A stretch of DNA of 64,000 bases from Thalassotalea marina (GCF_014656435.1 NZ_BNCK01000003.1:1-64000), one strand, 5' to 3'; numbered from the stretch's first letter, positions 29,707-39,638 are shown. Program-made: numbers and translations. The notes: a model not told the origin generated them from the letters alone.

Positions 29707-30891
29707 TTACTCGATGATTTTTGATACAACACCAGCACCTACTGTACGACCACCTTCACGGATAGCGAAACGTAAACCTTCGTCCATCGCGATTGGGTTG
29801 ATTAGCTCTACAACAAACTTTAAGTTGTCGCCTGGCATTACCATTTCTACACCTTCAGGAAGCTCTACAGCACCTGTGATGTCAGTTGTACGGAAGTAGA
29901 ACTGTGGACGGTAGCCTTTGAAGAATGGCGTGTGACGACCACCTTCATCTTTTGTTAATACATAAACTTCTGATTCGAACTTAGTGTGTGGCTTGATTGA
30001 ACCAGGCTTACATAGTACTTGACCACGTTGTACTTCATCACGCTTAGTACCACGTAATAATACACCACAGTTCTCACCTGCACGACCTTCGTCTAGAAGC
30101 TTACGGAACATCTCTACACCAGTACATGTTGTAGTCGTTGTATCTTTGATACCTACGATTTCTACATCATCACCTACTTTGATGATACCACGCTCTACAC
30201 GACCTGTTACTACTGTACCACGACCTTGGATTGAGAATACGTCTTCAATTGGAAGAATGAAGTCACCATCAATCGCACGCTCTGGCTCTGGAATGTAAGT
30301 ATCTAATTGCTCTGCAAGTTCTAATACTTTTGCTTCCCACTGAGCTTCGCCGTTTAACGCGCCTAAAGCTGAACCTTGGATGATTGGTAAGTCATCACCT
30401 GGGAAATCGTATTCAGAAAGAAGTTCACGTACTTCCATCTCTACTAATTCTAATAACTCTTCGTCATCTACCATGTCGCATTTGTTTAAGAATACGATGA
30501 TGTAAGGTACACCTACCTGACGAGAAAGAAGGATGTGCTCACGTGTTTGTGGCATTGGGCCGTCTGTCGCCGCTACTACTAAGATAGCGCCGTCCATTTG
30601 GGCTGCACCTGTGATCATGTTTTTAACATAATCCGCGTGACCTGGACAGTCTACGTGCGCGTAGTGACGGTCTGCTGTGTCATACTCAATGTGAGAAGTA
30701 TTGATCGTGATACCACGCTCACGCTCTTCTGGTGCGTTATCGATTTGTGCGAAATCGCGTACTTCACCACCGTGAGTTTTAGTTAATACTGCTGAGATAG
30801 CAGCAGTTAGAGTTGTTTTACCGTGGTCAACGTGACCGATAGTACCAACGTTAACGTGCGGTTTCGAACGTTCAAATTTTTCTTTAGCCAC
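29707..30891 (-). CDS. tufB: Elongation factor Tu, copy 2
   Basis: The product is 394 residues, identical to the copy at 10856-12040, with GHVDHGKT at 19-26 and the same VSKIIE end. The start codon is GTG here (minus strand GTGGCTAAAGAA) but ATG in the other copy, and the sequence similarity stops immediately upstream of the start, so gene conversion tracts end at the 5' boundary. It is the last gene of the thrU-tyrU-glyT-thrT-tufB operon, 75 bp after thrT, the order known from Escherichia coli. The downstream array shares units with that of tufA. Confidence 0.98.
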   Translation of the reverse strand: MAKEKFERSKPHVNVGTIGHVDHGKTTLTAAISAVLTKTHGGEVRDFAQIDNAPEERERGITINTSHIEYDTADRHYAHVDCPGHADYVKNMITGAAQMDGAILVVAATDGPMPQTREHILLSRQVGVPYIIVFLNKCDMVDDEELLELVEMEVRELLSEYDFPGDDLPIIQGSALGALNGEAQWEAKVLELAEQLDTYIPEPERAIDGDFILPIEDVFSIQGRGTVVTGRVERGIIKVGDDVEIVGIKDTTTTTCTGVEMFRKLLDEGRAGENCGVLLRGTKRDEVQRGQVLCKPGSIKPHTKFESEVYVLTKDEGGRHTPFFKGYRPQFYFRTTDITGAVELPEGVEMVMPGDNLKFVVELINPIAMDEGLRFAIREGGRTVGAGVVSKIIE

Positions 30892-30966
30892 TTTTAAATA
30901 CCTCTAGGCAGTTTATAAGCTATAAATTTAAGTAAATAGGATAAGTGAGAGAAGTCGATGTAGAAG

Positions 30967-31042
30967 TGGTGCTGATAGGCAGATTTGAACTGCCGACCTC
31001 ACCCTTACCAAGGGTGCGCTCTACCAACTGAGCTATATCAGC
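30967..31042 (-). tRNA. thrT: tRNA-Thr (GGT)
   Basis: The minus strand reads GCTGATATAGCTCAGTTGG..., with anticodon GGT in a CTTGGTAA loop, T-arm GTTCAAATC and encoded CCA. It is fourth of four tRNAs leading into tufB. Confidence 0.97.
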
Positions 31043-31060
31043 ACACGAGTTTACAAAGAT

Positions 31061-31135
<75 letters not shown>

Positions 31136-31166
31136 AGGTATTCAATCAGAATATCCCTGCAAAATA

Positions 31167-31251
31167 TGGTGGAGGGAGGTGGATTCGAACCACCGAAGGC
31201 GGAGCCGTCAGATTTACAGTCTGATCCCTTTGGCCACTCGGGAACCCCTCC
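31167..31251 (-). tRNA. tyrU: tRNA-Tyr (GTA)
   Basis: An 85-base class II tRNA (GGAGGGGTTCCCGAGTGG...) with a long variable arm, anticodon GTA and encoded CCA. Confidence 0.97.
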
Positions 31252-31280
31252 AAATTCTTTTCTCTTGAAAAGAGCGTTAA

Positions 31281-31356
<76 letters not shown>

Positions 31357-31375
31357 ACTACATTAAGTGGTGCGA

Positions 31376-31404
31376 ATTCTAGAGTAATGTTTTGCCCCTT
31401 GCAA
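31376..31404 (-). promoter_or_regulatory. Promoter of the tRNA-tufB operon
   Basis: On the minus strand TTGCAA (31399-31404), a 17-base spacer and TAGAAT (31376-31381) lie 20 bases upstream of thrU. This is a strong sigma-70 site, and the start point would fall just before the tRNA. Confidence 0.8.
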
Positions 31405-31473
31405 CAGAAAAAATGAAAAAAATGCATGTTTTTTTCCGTTTGCTGTTTTTTTATCCGACAATCGTGAACAAAC

Positions 31474-32205
31474 TCAGCAATATTGCTGCATTCCGATGAA
31501 AATAAGCGCATTTATTAGACGAGATTTAACCGAAAGTAGCGATTGAATTTGTTGTGCATCTCCACCTGTTAGCACAATGACTAATTCGCCTCCTTGCTCA
31601 GCTGCAAATCCAGTGGCTAGGTTAATGGCTTGTTTAATGCCACCGATAGTTGCAGCATGCACACCTTGATTAACCGCTAACGTTGTGTTGTTAGCAAACA
31701 TAAGCGATTGAATAGCTTGTTCATCACCTTTTACTTTTTCTGTTTTTCCATAAAGTGCGTTACGCATGAGTTGCAAGCCAGGTAAGATCCATCCCCCCTG
31801 GTGCACACCTTCTGCATTAATAAAGTCAACTGTTGTCGCAGTACCCGCGTCTATTACAAGTAGATGTTTATTGGTAAAACTGTGTTTTGCACCTAACATG
31901 GCAAGCCAGCGATCAACCCCTAGTTTTTCTGGCTCAGCATAGCTATTAACTAAACCATTAAAACTTGGTTGGCTTTTTAACATTTGCACAGGCACTTTGA
32001 CGTCATTGAACAATGAAACAAGTTGCTCGACCATAATAGATTGGCCAACTGCAGCTATTATTACCTTTTTTATTTGGCACAACACTTCTTGAGTTAACAA
32101 ATAGTGCAAATCATCTTTTTCAAGGTATTTGACCTCTGACAACTGACCTTTATTATCAAAAGCATATTTAATTCGTGTATTACCTACGTCTATCAATAGC
32201 TTCAT
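31474..32205 (-). CDS. coaX: Type III pantothenate kinase
   Basis: The product has 243 residues and catalyses the first step of coenzyme A synthesis in the cytosol. Its ASKHA-fold motifs are visible: LLIDVGNTRIKYAF at the N-terminus (phosphate 1), GVDRWLAMLGA, and VIDAGTATTVDFI (phosphate 2). The start overlaps the end of birA by 4 bases, so the two are coupled. In Escherichia coli the equivalent locus (murB-birA-?-thrU) carries the unrelated type I kinase coaA, so this position holds an analogous enzyme. Confidence 0.93.
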   Translation of the reverse strand: MKLLIDVGNTRIKYAFDNKGQLSEVKYLEKDDLHYLLTQEVLCQIKKVIIAAVGQSIMVEQLVSLFNDVKVPVQMLKSQPSFNGLVNSYAEPEKLGVDRWLAMLGAKHSFTNKHLLVIDAGTATTVDFINAEGVHQGGWILPGLQLMRNALYGKTEKVKGDEQAIQSLMFANNTTLAVNQGVHAATIGGIKQAINLATGFAAEQGGELVIVLTGGDAQQIQSLLSVKSRLINALIFIGMQQYC

Positions 32206-33179
32206 TGCACACCTCTAAGCGATACTTCACCACCATAGATTGGCTTTATTTGGCCGTCTTGTTCCAATAAAAGTGCACCTTGACTGTTGATACCACGACA
32301 AGTGCCTAGAGTCTGTTTTTCGCCAGTAATTAATTTTACGGGTTTGTTCATGAAGACATCACGCTGATGCCAATCGTTTAGCATGGCATTCATGCCTTCT
32401 GTTGCATGTTGTCTAAGTCGATTGCGCAAACAATTTATAATAACTGCCACTAATTCATTTCTGTCTATTGGCTCTTTTACATGACTTTGTAAGTCTGTCC
32501 ATGGCTGTGTAATATCTTCAGCGACATCCATCGGCATTTTAACGTTTAATCCAATGCCAATAATACAGTGGCACGGTTCCATGGCTTGCCCTTCAAGCTC
32601 AATTAAAATGCCCGCAAGTTTTACACCATTGATATAAATGTCATTTGGCCATTTAAGTTCTACATCAATATTATATAAGCAGTGGATAGCATCACTTACC
32701 GCTAACGCAGTTACCATGCTTAATCCCATAGCAGCGGACATGCCTTGCTCCAAATGCCAATACATCGACATATAGATATGTGAGCCAAAAGGAGAGACCC
32801 ATTGGCGACCTCTTCGACCACGACCAGCCTGTTGTGATTCCGCAATACAAACTTGACCAACCTTCACTTGGTTTGGAATTCGCCTTAGCAAATAACTATT
32901 TGTTGAATCAATGGTGAAATGTACGTCAACCTTTGTATCTAACCAGTCGGCATCAAGGTGTTTAACAATATCTACTTTATTTAACAATGATATAGCTGCC
33001 GACAACTTGTATCCCTTGCCAGTAACACTAAAAATATCTAGCCCTAATTCGGTTAAATGCTTCACGTGTTTTGATACCGCGGCTCGGCTTATCCCCAGTG
33101 CTTCGCCTAAAGCTTGACCAGAAATAAACTGCCCATCAGCTAATGCTTTAATAATTTCTGATCTTATTGATTTAGACAC
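32202..33179 (-). CDS. birA: Biotin-protein ligase / biotin operon repressor
   Basis: The product has 325 residues. An N-terminal winged helix (ISGQALGEALGISRAAVSKHVKHL) is followed by the ligase domain with the biotinyl-AMP loop GRGRRGRQW (about 116-124), KWPNDIYI and the C-terminal SH3-like part. It attaches biotin to carboxylases and, with the DNA-binding domain, probably represses biotin genes. The start codon is GTG and overlaps the last 16 bases of murB. Confidence 0.95.
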   Translation of the reverse strand: MSKSIRSEIIKALADGQFISGQALGEALGISRAAVSKHVKHLTELGLDIFSVTGKGYKLSAAISLLNKVDIVKHLDADWLDTKVDVHFTIDSTNSYLLRRIPNQVKVGQVCIAESQQAGRGRRGRQWVSPFGSHIYMSMYWHLEQGMSAAMGLSMVTALAVSDAIHCLYNIDVELKWPNDIYINGVKLAGILIELEGQAMEPCHCIIGIGLNVKMPMDVAEDITQPWTDLQSHVKEPIDRNELVAVIINCLRNRLRQHATEGMNAMLNDWHQRDVFMNKPVKLITGEKQTLGTCRGINSQGALLLEQDGQIKPIYGGEVSLRGVQ

Positions 33180-34207
33180 GTTTGACTCGCTTTATCTATA
33201 TCCGTTAACCCATGCTGATCAACAAAACGTACTTCTGGCTCAAGTAGTACATTAAATTTTTTGTGTACTTCAGTTCTAATTTTATTAGCCAAGGCAATAA
33301 TATCTTTACCATTAGCTTGACCTAAATTCACAAGCACCAAAGCTTGTTGTTGATGAACGCCGGCTTCACCAAATCGAATTCCTTTAAAACCGGCTTGGTC
33401 GATAAGCCAACCTGCGGCTAATTTTTTAAAGCCTGACGCTGCAGGGTAACTCGGCATATTCGGGTTCAGTTGGATCAGTTGTTCAAAAACGCTATGCGAT
33501 ACTATCGGGTTTTTAAAGAAGCTCCCTGCATTTGGGATGTCATCGGGGTTGGGTAGTTTACTTTGTCTAATAGCGATAACCTGCTGATACACCTGTTCTG
33601 CACTAACATCAGCTGGCAATTGATTTAATCCAGCGTAACCTAGCTTAGCAACAAATTGTGTTGATAGTTTTAAGGTAACAGCAGTAATAGCTCCCTTACC
33701 TTTTAATTGGCGTTTGAAAATACTGTCGCGATACGCCAGCTGACACTCAGCTGCGGCCATTTCTTTCACATCGAACGTAGTAAAATCAAACCATTGAACA
33801 CTATATAATACGTCAGACAGTTCAACGCCATAAGCACCAATGTTTTGCACCGGAGCAGCGCCTACAGATCCGGGAATTAATGCCAAGTTTTCCAGCCCGT
33901 GATAGCCTTGATCTTTACAAAAAGTGACTAACTCATGCCAATTTTCACCGCAGCCAACCGTTATAAAAACATTGTCGCCATCGTGTCTAATAGATTTTCC
34001 CATTAACTTTGGCTTAATCAACACTGGCGTTTGATCTTCTGTAAACAAGGTATTGCTGCCTTCACCTAAAAGATAAAATGGCGCATCTAAATCGCGGATA
34101 ATCTCTTTAAGATCTGCAATAGATTCAGGCAAATATAAGGCTGGGCATTTTGCATTAATTGCCAAAGTATTTAATTGGCGCGTTTCGCTAGATTGTGCAG
34201 GTATCAT
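33164..34207 (-). CDS. murB: UDP-N-acetylenolpyruvoylglucosamine reductase
   Basis: The product is a 347-residue FAD enzyme that completes UDP-MurNAc synthesis for peptidoglycan. The FAD-binding part (LGEGSNTLF) and catalytic regions (GSVGAAPVQNIGAYGVEL, AYRDSIFK, NAGSFFKNP, EPEVRF) are all present and match the type I (Escherichia coli-like) enzyme. It starts the murB-birA-coaX series of overlapping genes. Confidence 0.97.
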   Translation of the reverse strand: MIPAQSSETRQLNTLAINAKCPALYLPESIADLKEIIRDLDAPFYLLGEGSNTLFTEDQTPVLIKPKLMGKSIRHDGDNVFITVGCGENWHELVTFCKDQGYHGLENLALIPGSVGAAPVQNIGAYGVELSDVLYSVQWFDFTTFDVKEMAAAECQLAYRDSIFKRQLKGKGAITAVTLKLSTQFVAKLGYAGLNQLPADVSAEQVYQQVIAIRQSKLPNPDDIPNAGSFFKNPIVSHSVFEQLIQLNPNMPSYPAASGFKKLAAGWLIDQAGFKGIRFGEAGVHQQQALVLVNLGQANGKDIIALANKIRTEVHKKFNVLLEPEVRFVDQHGLTDIDKASQTCLNQ

Positions 34208-34261
34208 GGATAAACGGTAGAGAAATTTTGACTAGTGTAATCAAAAAAGCCATTGCACGCA

Positions 34262-36421
34262 CTATCCGTGTTTTCGTATAGGTAATTTAATAATGTTTGC
34301 TTTGTCAGCGTAATATTTATTGTGGTATTTATCAGTATCGATATTTTCGCTTTGATTTATCACTACTCCCTGTACTGGAGCGCCAGCTTGGCGTAGCAAT
34401 CGTAAACCTGAGGAGATTTGATCCCGTTTGGTTTTACCGCCATGTACGATATAAAGCACACTATCAACGTTGCGCGAAATGATGACCGCATCGCTCACGG
34501 CGTTGACAGGGGGCGTTTCAATGATAATTCTATCGTAAAAATTGCCAAATACATTGAGCAACATGCTAAATCGTTTCATTGATAAAAATGCCAATGGGTT
34601 TGCCGGTGTTATTCCTGAGGTTAATACATCCAATTTGAGCTGCGTGTCTCTAAAAATACACTCATTGATTTGATGGGTCTTAGCTAATAAGTTTGAAAGT
34701 CCCGGTCGATACATATCTAACTTTAAACTTTTATACAGCGTTGGGTGACGCATGTCCGCTTCAATAAGTAGTACTTTTTCCATTTCACTAAACGAACGAG
34801 CTAACTGTAATGCAACGGTCGACTTACCTTCATTGGGCACAGATGAAGTAATTGCGATAACTTTAGGCGGCTTAGTTTCGTTATCAAATAGAATAGAGGT
34901 CCTTAATGTGCGTACCGCCTCTAAAAATCGGTTGTCTTGATAATAAGTTTTCTCTTGGCTTTTTGCCGGATTTGCTTTGAATTTGGGTAAAACAGCTAAA
35001 ATTGGAGCTTCATGAAAGTTATCCAATTTGCGTCGAGAGTTTAGCGTATCCATTAATAGCTCTCGCATAATGACAACCACAGAACAAGCTGCTAACGCCA
35101 TGATAAAACTAACCATCACGATCAATGTTCGGTTTGGTGCAAAGCGCGTTTTAGGCTGTTCGGCCTTATCAATAAAACGTACATAAAAGTTCGCTTTATA
35201 ATTTCCCATTGCATCCGCTTCTTTTAATCTTACTAAATAATTGCTGTATAACTCTTGGTTAGTTTTAACTTCACGCTCTAGTTGTGAGAATTTATTTTGT
35301 AATCGTGTCAGGCGTAGATAATCTTGTTTTGCATCGGCCAAGCGAACACGCGTCGCTTTTTCCTTTTTGACAACATTAAGATAGTCCTTTTCTACGGATG
35401 TCACTATTGTCGCGATAGTATCGTCGACATTATCGCGGATTGAGTCTAATTCTGCTTGAGCGGCTATTCTTTTGGGGTGTTTTGGGCCGTAGCGTTTTGA
35501 TAATTCATATAGTTTACGCTCCGCTTTTTCTTCATTTAACTTCAGCTGCCGATATGCAGGTTTTTCACTTATTTCTTGTAGTTCTTTAAGACGTGCTAAA
35601 TTGTTTTTATGTTGCTGGATGTATTGATAAGTAACTTTTAAATCATCTTGTTGTTTTTTTGCTTTGATAGCTTCAGAGGTTAGCTCGGTAAGCTCTGAAG
35701 AAACTAAGCCTGCCACCCCTTGGATATCAACAAGACCTTGCTCTTCTCGATATTGCTGTAATGCTAATTCCGAGGCTTCTAGCTTTTTCCCTAACTCTGC
35801 TAATTGGTCGACTAGCCATTGCGAAGTTGATTCTTTGGATGCGCTGTGTATTTCATCCTGATATTGCAGATAAGTAAAACCTATTTGGTTAGCCACTTCT
35901 TTTGCTAATTCAGGTGAGTAGGAAATAAAAGAGATTTTCACCAACTCTGTGCCTGCTATAGGCGTTATGATTAACCGCCGTTGAAACGCGGTGATCACTT
36001 GCCCAATACTAGGTGACGAATCTGACTTGCCCCAATTGCCTAATAACGGGATTTTGTTATTGAACTTCCCACTGTTGAACTCGTCATGCTCTATTAAGTT
36101 CAAACGTGTGATAACCCGCTCGGCAAACTTTCTAGATTTTAATAACTCGTATTGAGTTTGTATCTGTTCATGACTTGCACTTGCTTCATTAAATGCATCA
36201 TTAATTGATAGCGTCTTTTTAGGTTTATTACTGCCAATTTGCAAAATTGCCGTTGCCTGATATGACGGTTTGAGCAAGGTAATATAAAAAGCGACAATAA
36301 AAGTGATCAACAAAGTGAAAAACAAAATTTTCCAACGACGAGTCCAAAGCGGCCTTAGTATTTCTTTTAATGCTACCTCTTCTTGGTTTATGGTCATTGG
36401 ATTTACGTCACGTGTTGTCAA
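34262..36421 (-). CDS. Wzz/Wzc-type polysaccharide chain-length regulator and BY-kinase
   Basis: The product has 719 residues. The N-terminal Wzz domain has TM1 at about 32-50, then long coiled-coil helices (about 190-420) and TM2 at about 430-450. A cytoplasmic bacterial tyrosine-kinase domain follows: Walker A SSVPNEGKST (about 523-533), A' LLIEADMR (about 549-556) and Walker B IIIETPP (about 632). The short C-terminal tail carries a Tyr cluster (YHNKYY). A' and B usually read DxDxR and hhhDTPP; both first aspartates are glutamate here, so activity may be altered. The frame opens with TTG overlapping the previous stop; an ATG at 36397 is an alternative start. Confidence 0.85.
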   Translation of the reverse strand: MTTRDVNPMTINQEEVALKEILRPLWTRRWKILFFTLLITFIVAFYITLLKPSYQATAILQIGSNKPKKTLSINDAFNEASASHEQIQTQYELLKSRKFAERVITRLNLIEHDEFNSGKFNNKIPLLGNWGKSDSSPSIGQVITAFQRRLIITPIAGTELVKISFISYSPELAKEVANQIGFTYLQYQDEIHSASKESTSQWLVDQLAELGKKLEASELALQQYREEQGLVDIQGVAGLVSSELTELTSEAIKAKKQQDDLKVTYQYIQQHKNNLARLKELQEISEKPAYRQLKLNEEKAERKLYELSKRYGPKHPKRIAAQAELDSIRDNVDDTIATIVTSVEKDYLNVVKKEKATRVRLADAKQDYLRLTRLQNKFSQLEREVKTNQELYSNYLVRLKEADAMGNYKANFYVRFIDKAEQPKTRFAPNRTLIVMVSFIMALAACSVVVIMRELLMDTLNSRRKLDNFHEAPILAVLPKFKANPAKSQEKTYYQDNRFLEAVRTLRTSILFDNETKPPKVIAITSSVPNEGKSTVALQLARSFSEMEKVLLIEADMRHPTLYKSLKLDMYRPGLSNLLAKTHQINECIFRDTQLKLDVLTSGITPANPLAFLSMKRFSMLLNVFGNFYDRIIIETPPVNAVSDAVIISRNVDSVLYIVHGGKTKRDQISSGLRLLRQAGAPVQGVVINQSENIDTDKYHNKYYADKANIIKLPIRKHG

Positions 36422-36933
36422 AAGAAACTTTGCTCTATTTTAATCATGTCATCGGGTAGCACTAACGTTGAGACATTCCCCTGAATAGTCGTCGTTTTAC
36501 CATCAATAATTCTTATAATTTTCCAATCATTATTTGACGCTCTTGCGGCAAGTCCTCCTGCTAAGGCTATTGCCTTGTCTAAGGTTAAGTCCTCTTGATA
36601 AGGGTAGCCACCGGGCCTTTTGACTTGGCCATGTATAAAAAACGGACGATACTCAACAACAGACACCGCCACCTGAGGGTCAACCAAATAGTCTCCAAGC
36701 AACCCCTTGGTGATCACACCTTCAAGCTGTTTTGGTGTTAAACCTATTACTTGAAGGTCTTCCAAAAATGGGTAAGTGATCAGCCCAGTTTTATCTATTT
36801 TCACCCGTGTCGTTAAATCTGGCTCGCCATAAACCGTTATTTCAATTTTATCACCAGGTCCTAGATTATATTGGTCAGCCATAACAATATGAGGACAAGC
36901 AACTAACATAAATAAAACAACAATTCGAATCAC
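36418..36933 (-). CDS. Wza-like polysaccharide export protein
   Basis: The product has 171 residues with a signal peptide, a Poly_export domain (YNLGPGDKIEITVYGEPDLTTRVKIDKTGLITYPFL) and one SLBB segment (RPFFIHGQVKRPGGYPYQEDLTLDKAIALAGG). It is much shorter than Wza (about 380), as in EpsE/ExoF-type proteins. The leader holds LVAC at residues 10-13, a possible lipobox, but cleavage after VMA is also plausible, so lipidation is uncertain. It should form or gate the periplasmic/outer-membrane channel together with the kinase, whose start it overlaps. Confidence 0.85.
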   Translation of the reverse strand: MIRIVVLFMLVACPHIVMADQYNLGPGDKIEITVYGEPDLTTRVKIDKTGLITYPFLEDLQVIGLTPKQLEGVITKGLLGDYLVDPQVAVSVVEYRPFFIHGQVKRPGGYPYQEDLTLDKAIALAGGLAARASNNDWKIIRIIDGKTTTIQGNVSTLVLPDDMIKIEQSFF

Positions 36934-36945
36934 GTTAAATTAACC

Positions 36946-38124
36946 TCACAAACTGACCTTTACACCAAAAGATATATTTTCTCGTTGATGCTCTAAATAC
37001 TCTTGAGAGGCAGACAAGTCTCGATATTGATAACCTAAGTAAAAGCGCGTACGACTGTTTAATTGATACGCCAGTTTTGCATCAACATTGAGATAATCTT
37101 CCGAGGTTTGCTGTTGTTCAAAAAACACTTCTTGTTGCACAACACCTGCACTGGCTTCAACACTAAACCTATCATTAAATTGCTTTGATAAAGTAAATTG
37201 ATGAGTGTCAACCAATCGGTAACTGTTTACTAAACGATTAGCTTCGGCGAAATCACGGCTAGAATTAAAGGAGAAGGATGCTGAAGATAACGGCTGCCAG
37301 CGCCAACTAATTCGCCATTTGGCACTGCTATCGTCGGCAAACAATGACTCTTGAAAAGAAACTTTTTGATACCCTACCAAAACATCAAACTGATTGATTG
37401 AAGATAATGCCCACTTCACCCCCAGTAACGCTGTACTTTTATCTTTGTCGTAAAAAGGTTGATGTTTAAATCGCACTTGCTCTAACGATAAATCTGTCGC
37501 TATGTAAGTAGTTGTCCCATATAAATAATCAAATGTTAGGCGAGCAGTGTTGCTTTTTTGATCTAATATTCTCGATTGAGAACGTCTCGTTTCATATTGT
37601 TGAGATTGATGACCCAGTTCAAATGACAGTTTAGCGATAGAGTCATCACTGCCATATCTATAACCAATAACACCACTATGAGTTTGTCTTTCGTCCAACT
37701 CATTTATAGCAAGCGAATTGCCAATGGACAGCCCGGTTCCTCGTTGCTCAAATTGTGTTTTCCAGTGTAAGTTAACATAAACACCCTGATTAACTGACCA
37801 TTTGTATTGATATCTAGGTGATAGATCAATGTCAGTATGATCGTCTTGTGAATAGTCTTTAAAACTTACATGGCGAGCATTGGCAGTAAAAACAAGCTGT
37901 TGTTGCCGAGTTTGCATTTGGAAATGCATTGCTGGAGAAATTTGCCAAAACTGGTTGGTCTGCTCATTTGTTGGCGTAAGTAAATAGTTGTCGGTAACAC
38001 CATAACTGGTATCAAGCGAAAAATTCAGCTCATTAGCTGCTCTTTCAACATCGCCTTGTTGTGCATGCACATTGAGCGATAGCACCAATATACTCATGGC
38101 GACCGCTTGCGTAAATTTGTTCAT
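36946..38124 (-). CDS. Outer-membrane beta-barrel protein of a polysaccharide export cluster
   Basis: The product has 392 residues with a Sec signal peptide (cleavage after NVHA). The mature part is a run of amphipathic strands separated by polar turns and ends IS-FGVKVSL, typical of exopolysaccharide-associated barrels (EpsL/BBP2-like). It lies 12 bp before the Wza-like gene, so all three genes form one operon. It probably supplies the outer-membrane pore or an accessory secretion function. No glycosyltransferases accompany the cassette. Confidence 0.7.
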   Translation of the reverse strand: MNKFTQAVAMSILVLSLNVHAQQGDVERAANELNFSLDTSYGVTDNYLLTPTNEQTNQFWQISPAMHFQMQTRQQQLVFTANARHVSFKDYSQDDHTDIDLSPRYQYKWSVNQGVYVNLHWKTQFEQRGTGLSIGNSLAINELDERQTHSGVIGYRYGSDDSIAKLSFELGHQSQQYETRRSQSRILDQKSNTARLTFDYLYGTTTYIATDLSLEQVRFKHQPFYDKDKSTALLGVKWALSSINQFDVLVGYQKVSFQESLFADDSSAKWRISWRWQPLSSASFSFNSSRDFAEANRLVNSYRLVDTHQFTLSKQFNDRFSVEASAGVVQQEVFFEQQQTSEDYLNVDAKLAYQLNSRTRFYLGYQYRDLSASQEYLEHQRENISFGVKVSL

Positions 38125-38287
38125 TATCTAGCTGCTTTTAAATTATTATTTTTTAGCTTAAATCGAATCGATTAATAACCATCGGGCGGTTATATCCTAA
38201 ATCAAAAGGTAGAAATTTTAGTCCGACGGTATATGTAACGCACAAATGTTACACAAATTTTACACATTCGCCAACCAGCATAGCGAT

Positions 38288-38314
38288 AAAAAAACCGCCA
38301 GATGGCGGTTTTTT
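38288..38314 (-). terminator. Terminator of the arg operon
   Basis: AAAAAACCGCC-AGAT-GGCGGTTTTTT, 4 bases past the argA stop; a strong symmetrical hairpin that can also act on the other strand. Confidence 0.9.
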
Positions 38315-38317
38315 ACG

Positions 38318-39634
38318 TTAAATTAACTTGACAAAAACTTGGGATTTTCGCTGATAGTTATACATTTGCTTCTTACCTTCGGGCAGATTTTCCAAACCTT
38401 GCTCAGTAAATCCTTGCTCCCGAAACCAGTGGCCGCTTACGGTTGTTAGTACAAACAATGCATTAAGGCCAATGCTTTTAGCCTTCTCTGTCAGCTCATC
38501 CATTAGACGTTCACCACGATTTCCTTTTCGGTAATCCGGGTGAATCGCTACGCAGGCGATTTCTCCCATTTTGGCTTCTTCATATGGATATAAAGCTGCA
38601 CAAGCAATAATTGCGTCTTCTTTTTTAAGTACGACAAAACGGTCAATTTCTACTTCCAACAGCTCTCTAGATCGTTTAACTAATATACCTTCTTGTTCAA
38701 GGGGCGCTATCAACTCCAAAATGCCACCAACATCATCTATGGTCGCAGTAGACAGTTGTTCTTTGTGATCTTTAGCGATTAGTGTCCCTGCACCATCACG
38801 GGTAAACAATTCTTGCAATAATGCGGTATCGCTTTGATAACTGATACAGTGACAACGCTCAACACCGTTTTCACCACATTGAATGATCGCTTTTAATAAC
38901 TGCTGTCGAATATAGCAGTTGTTCTCATTGACCAACTCTTTTACTCGTCTAACACTGCAGCTTTTGATCAATTGCCCTTGTTGATCCGTTAACCCCTGCT
39001 CTTCCGTAAAAGTAATTAACTTATCTGCTTGCAATGCTATCGCTGTTTGCGTTGCAACGTCTTCTAACGCCAAATTAAATACTTCACCAGTAGGTGAATA
39101 ACCGATAGGTGACAATAGTACGATAGAGCCATAATCAAGCTGACGTTTTATACTTTCGGCATCTATTCTTCGCACAGAGCCCGTATATTTAAAATCAACA
39201 CCATCTCTAACACCTATTGGTTTAGCAATAACAAAATTGCCACTACTGACTCGAATTTGTGAACCATGCATAGGTGAATTCACTAATCCCATGGTGAGTA
39301 ACGCTTCAATTTGCAAACGCATTGACCCTGTGGCGTCTTTAACTGCCACTAAGGTATCTGCGTCAGTAATCCTGACATGATTTTCGATTGCTTGCTCAAT
39401 ACCGCGCCTTGCCATACGGTCTTCAATTTGTGGTCTTGCGCCATGCACGACCACCAATTTCATGCCTAAGCTTCGCATTAAAGCAATATCGTGAATAATA
39501 TTAGCAAAGTTAGGGTGAGCAACAGCTTCACCACCAAACATCAATACGATGGTTTTACCTCGATGAGCATTGATATAAGGTGCTGCATTTCTAAACCACT
39601 TTACGTAGTTTTGATCGTCAGTTGATTGCATCAT
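38318..39634 (-). CDS. argA: N-acetylglutamate synthase
   Basis: The product has 438 residues and catalyses the first step of arginine synthesis, acetylating glutamate from acetyl-CoA. The N-terminal amino-acid-kinase-like domain (about 1-290, FRNAAPYINAHRGKTIVLMFGGEAV) binds arginine for feedback control in homologues. A C-terminal GNAT domain follows (ACVAIHPDYRKGNRGERLMDEL). The length fits classical ArgA. It lies 4 bp after argH and closes the arg operon. The fused acetyltransferase on ArgH makes this activity potentially redundant. Confidence 0.95.
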   Translation of the reverse strand: MMQSTDDQNYVKWFRNAAPYINAHRGKTIVLMFGGEAVAHPNFANIIHDIALMRSLGMKLVVVHGARPQIEDRMARRGIEQAIENHVRITDADTLVAVKDATGSMRLQIEALLTMGLVNSPMHGSQIRVSSGNFVIAKPIGVRDGVDFKYTGSVRRIDAESIKRQLDYGSIVLLSPIGYSPTGEVFNLALEDVATQTAIALQADKLITFTEEQGLTDQQGQLIKSCSVRRVKELVNENNCYIRQQLLKAIIQCGENGVERCHCISYQSDTALLQELFTRDGAGTLIAKDHKEQLSTATIDDVGGILELIAPLEQEGILVKRSRELLEVEIDRFVVLKKEDAIIACAALYPYEEAKMGEIACVAIHPDYRKGNRGERLMDELTEKAKSIGLNALFVLTTVSGHWFREQGFTEQGLENLPEGKKQMYNYQRKSQVFVKLI

Positions 39635-39638
39635 CTGT

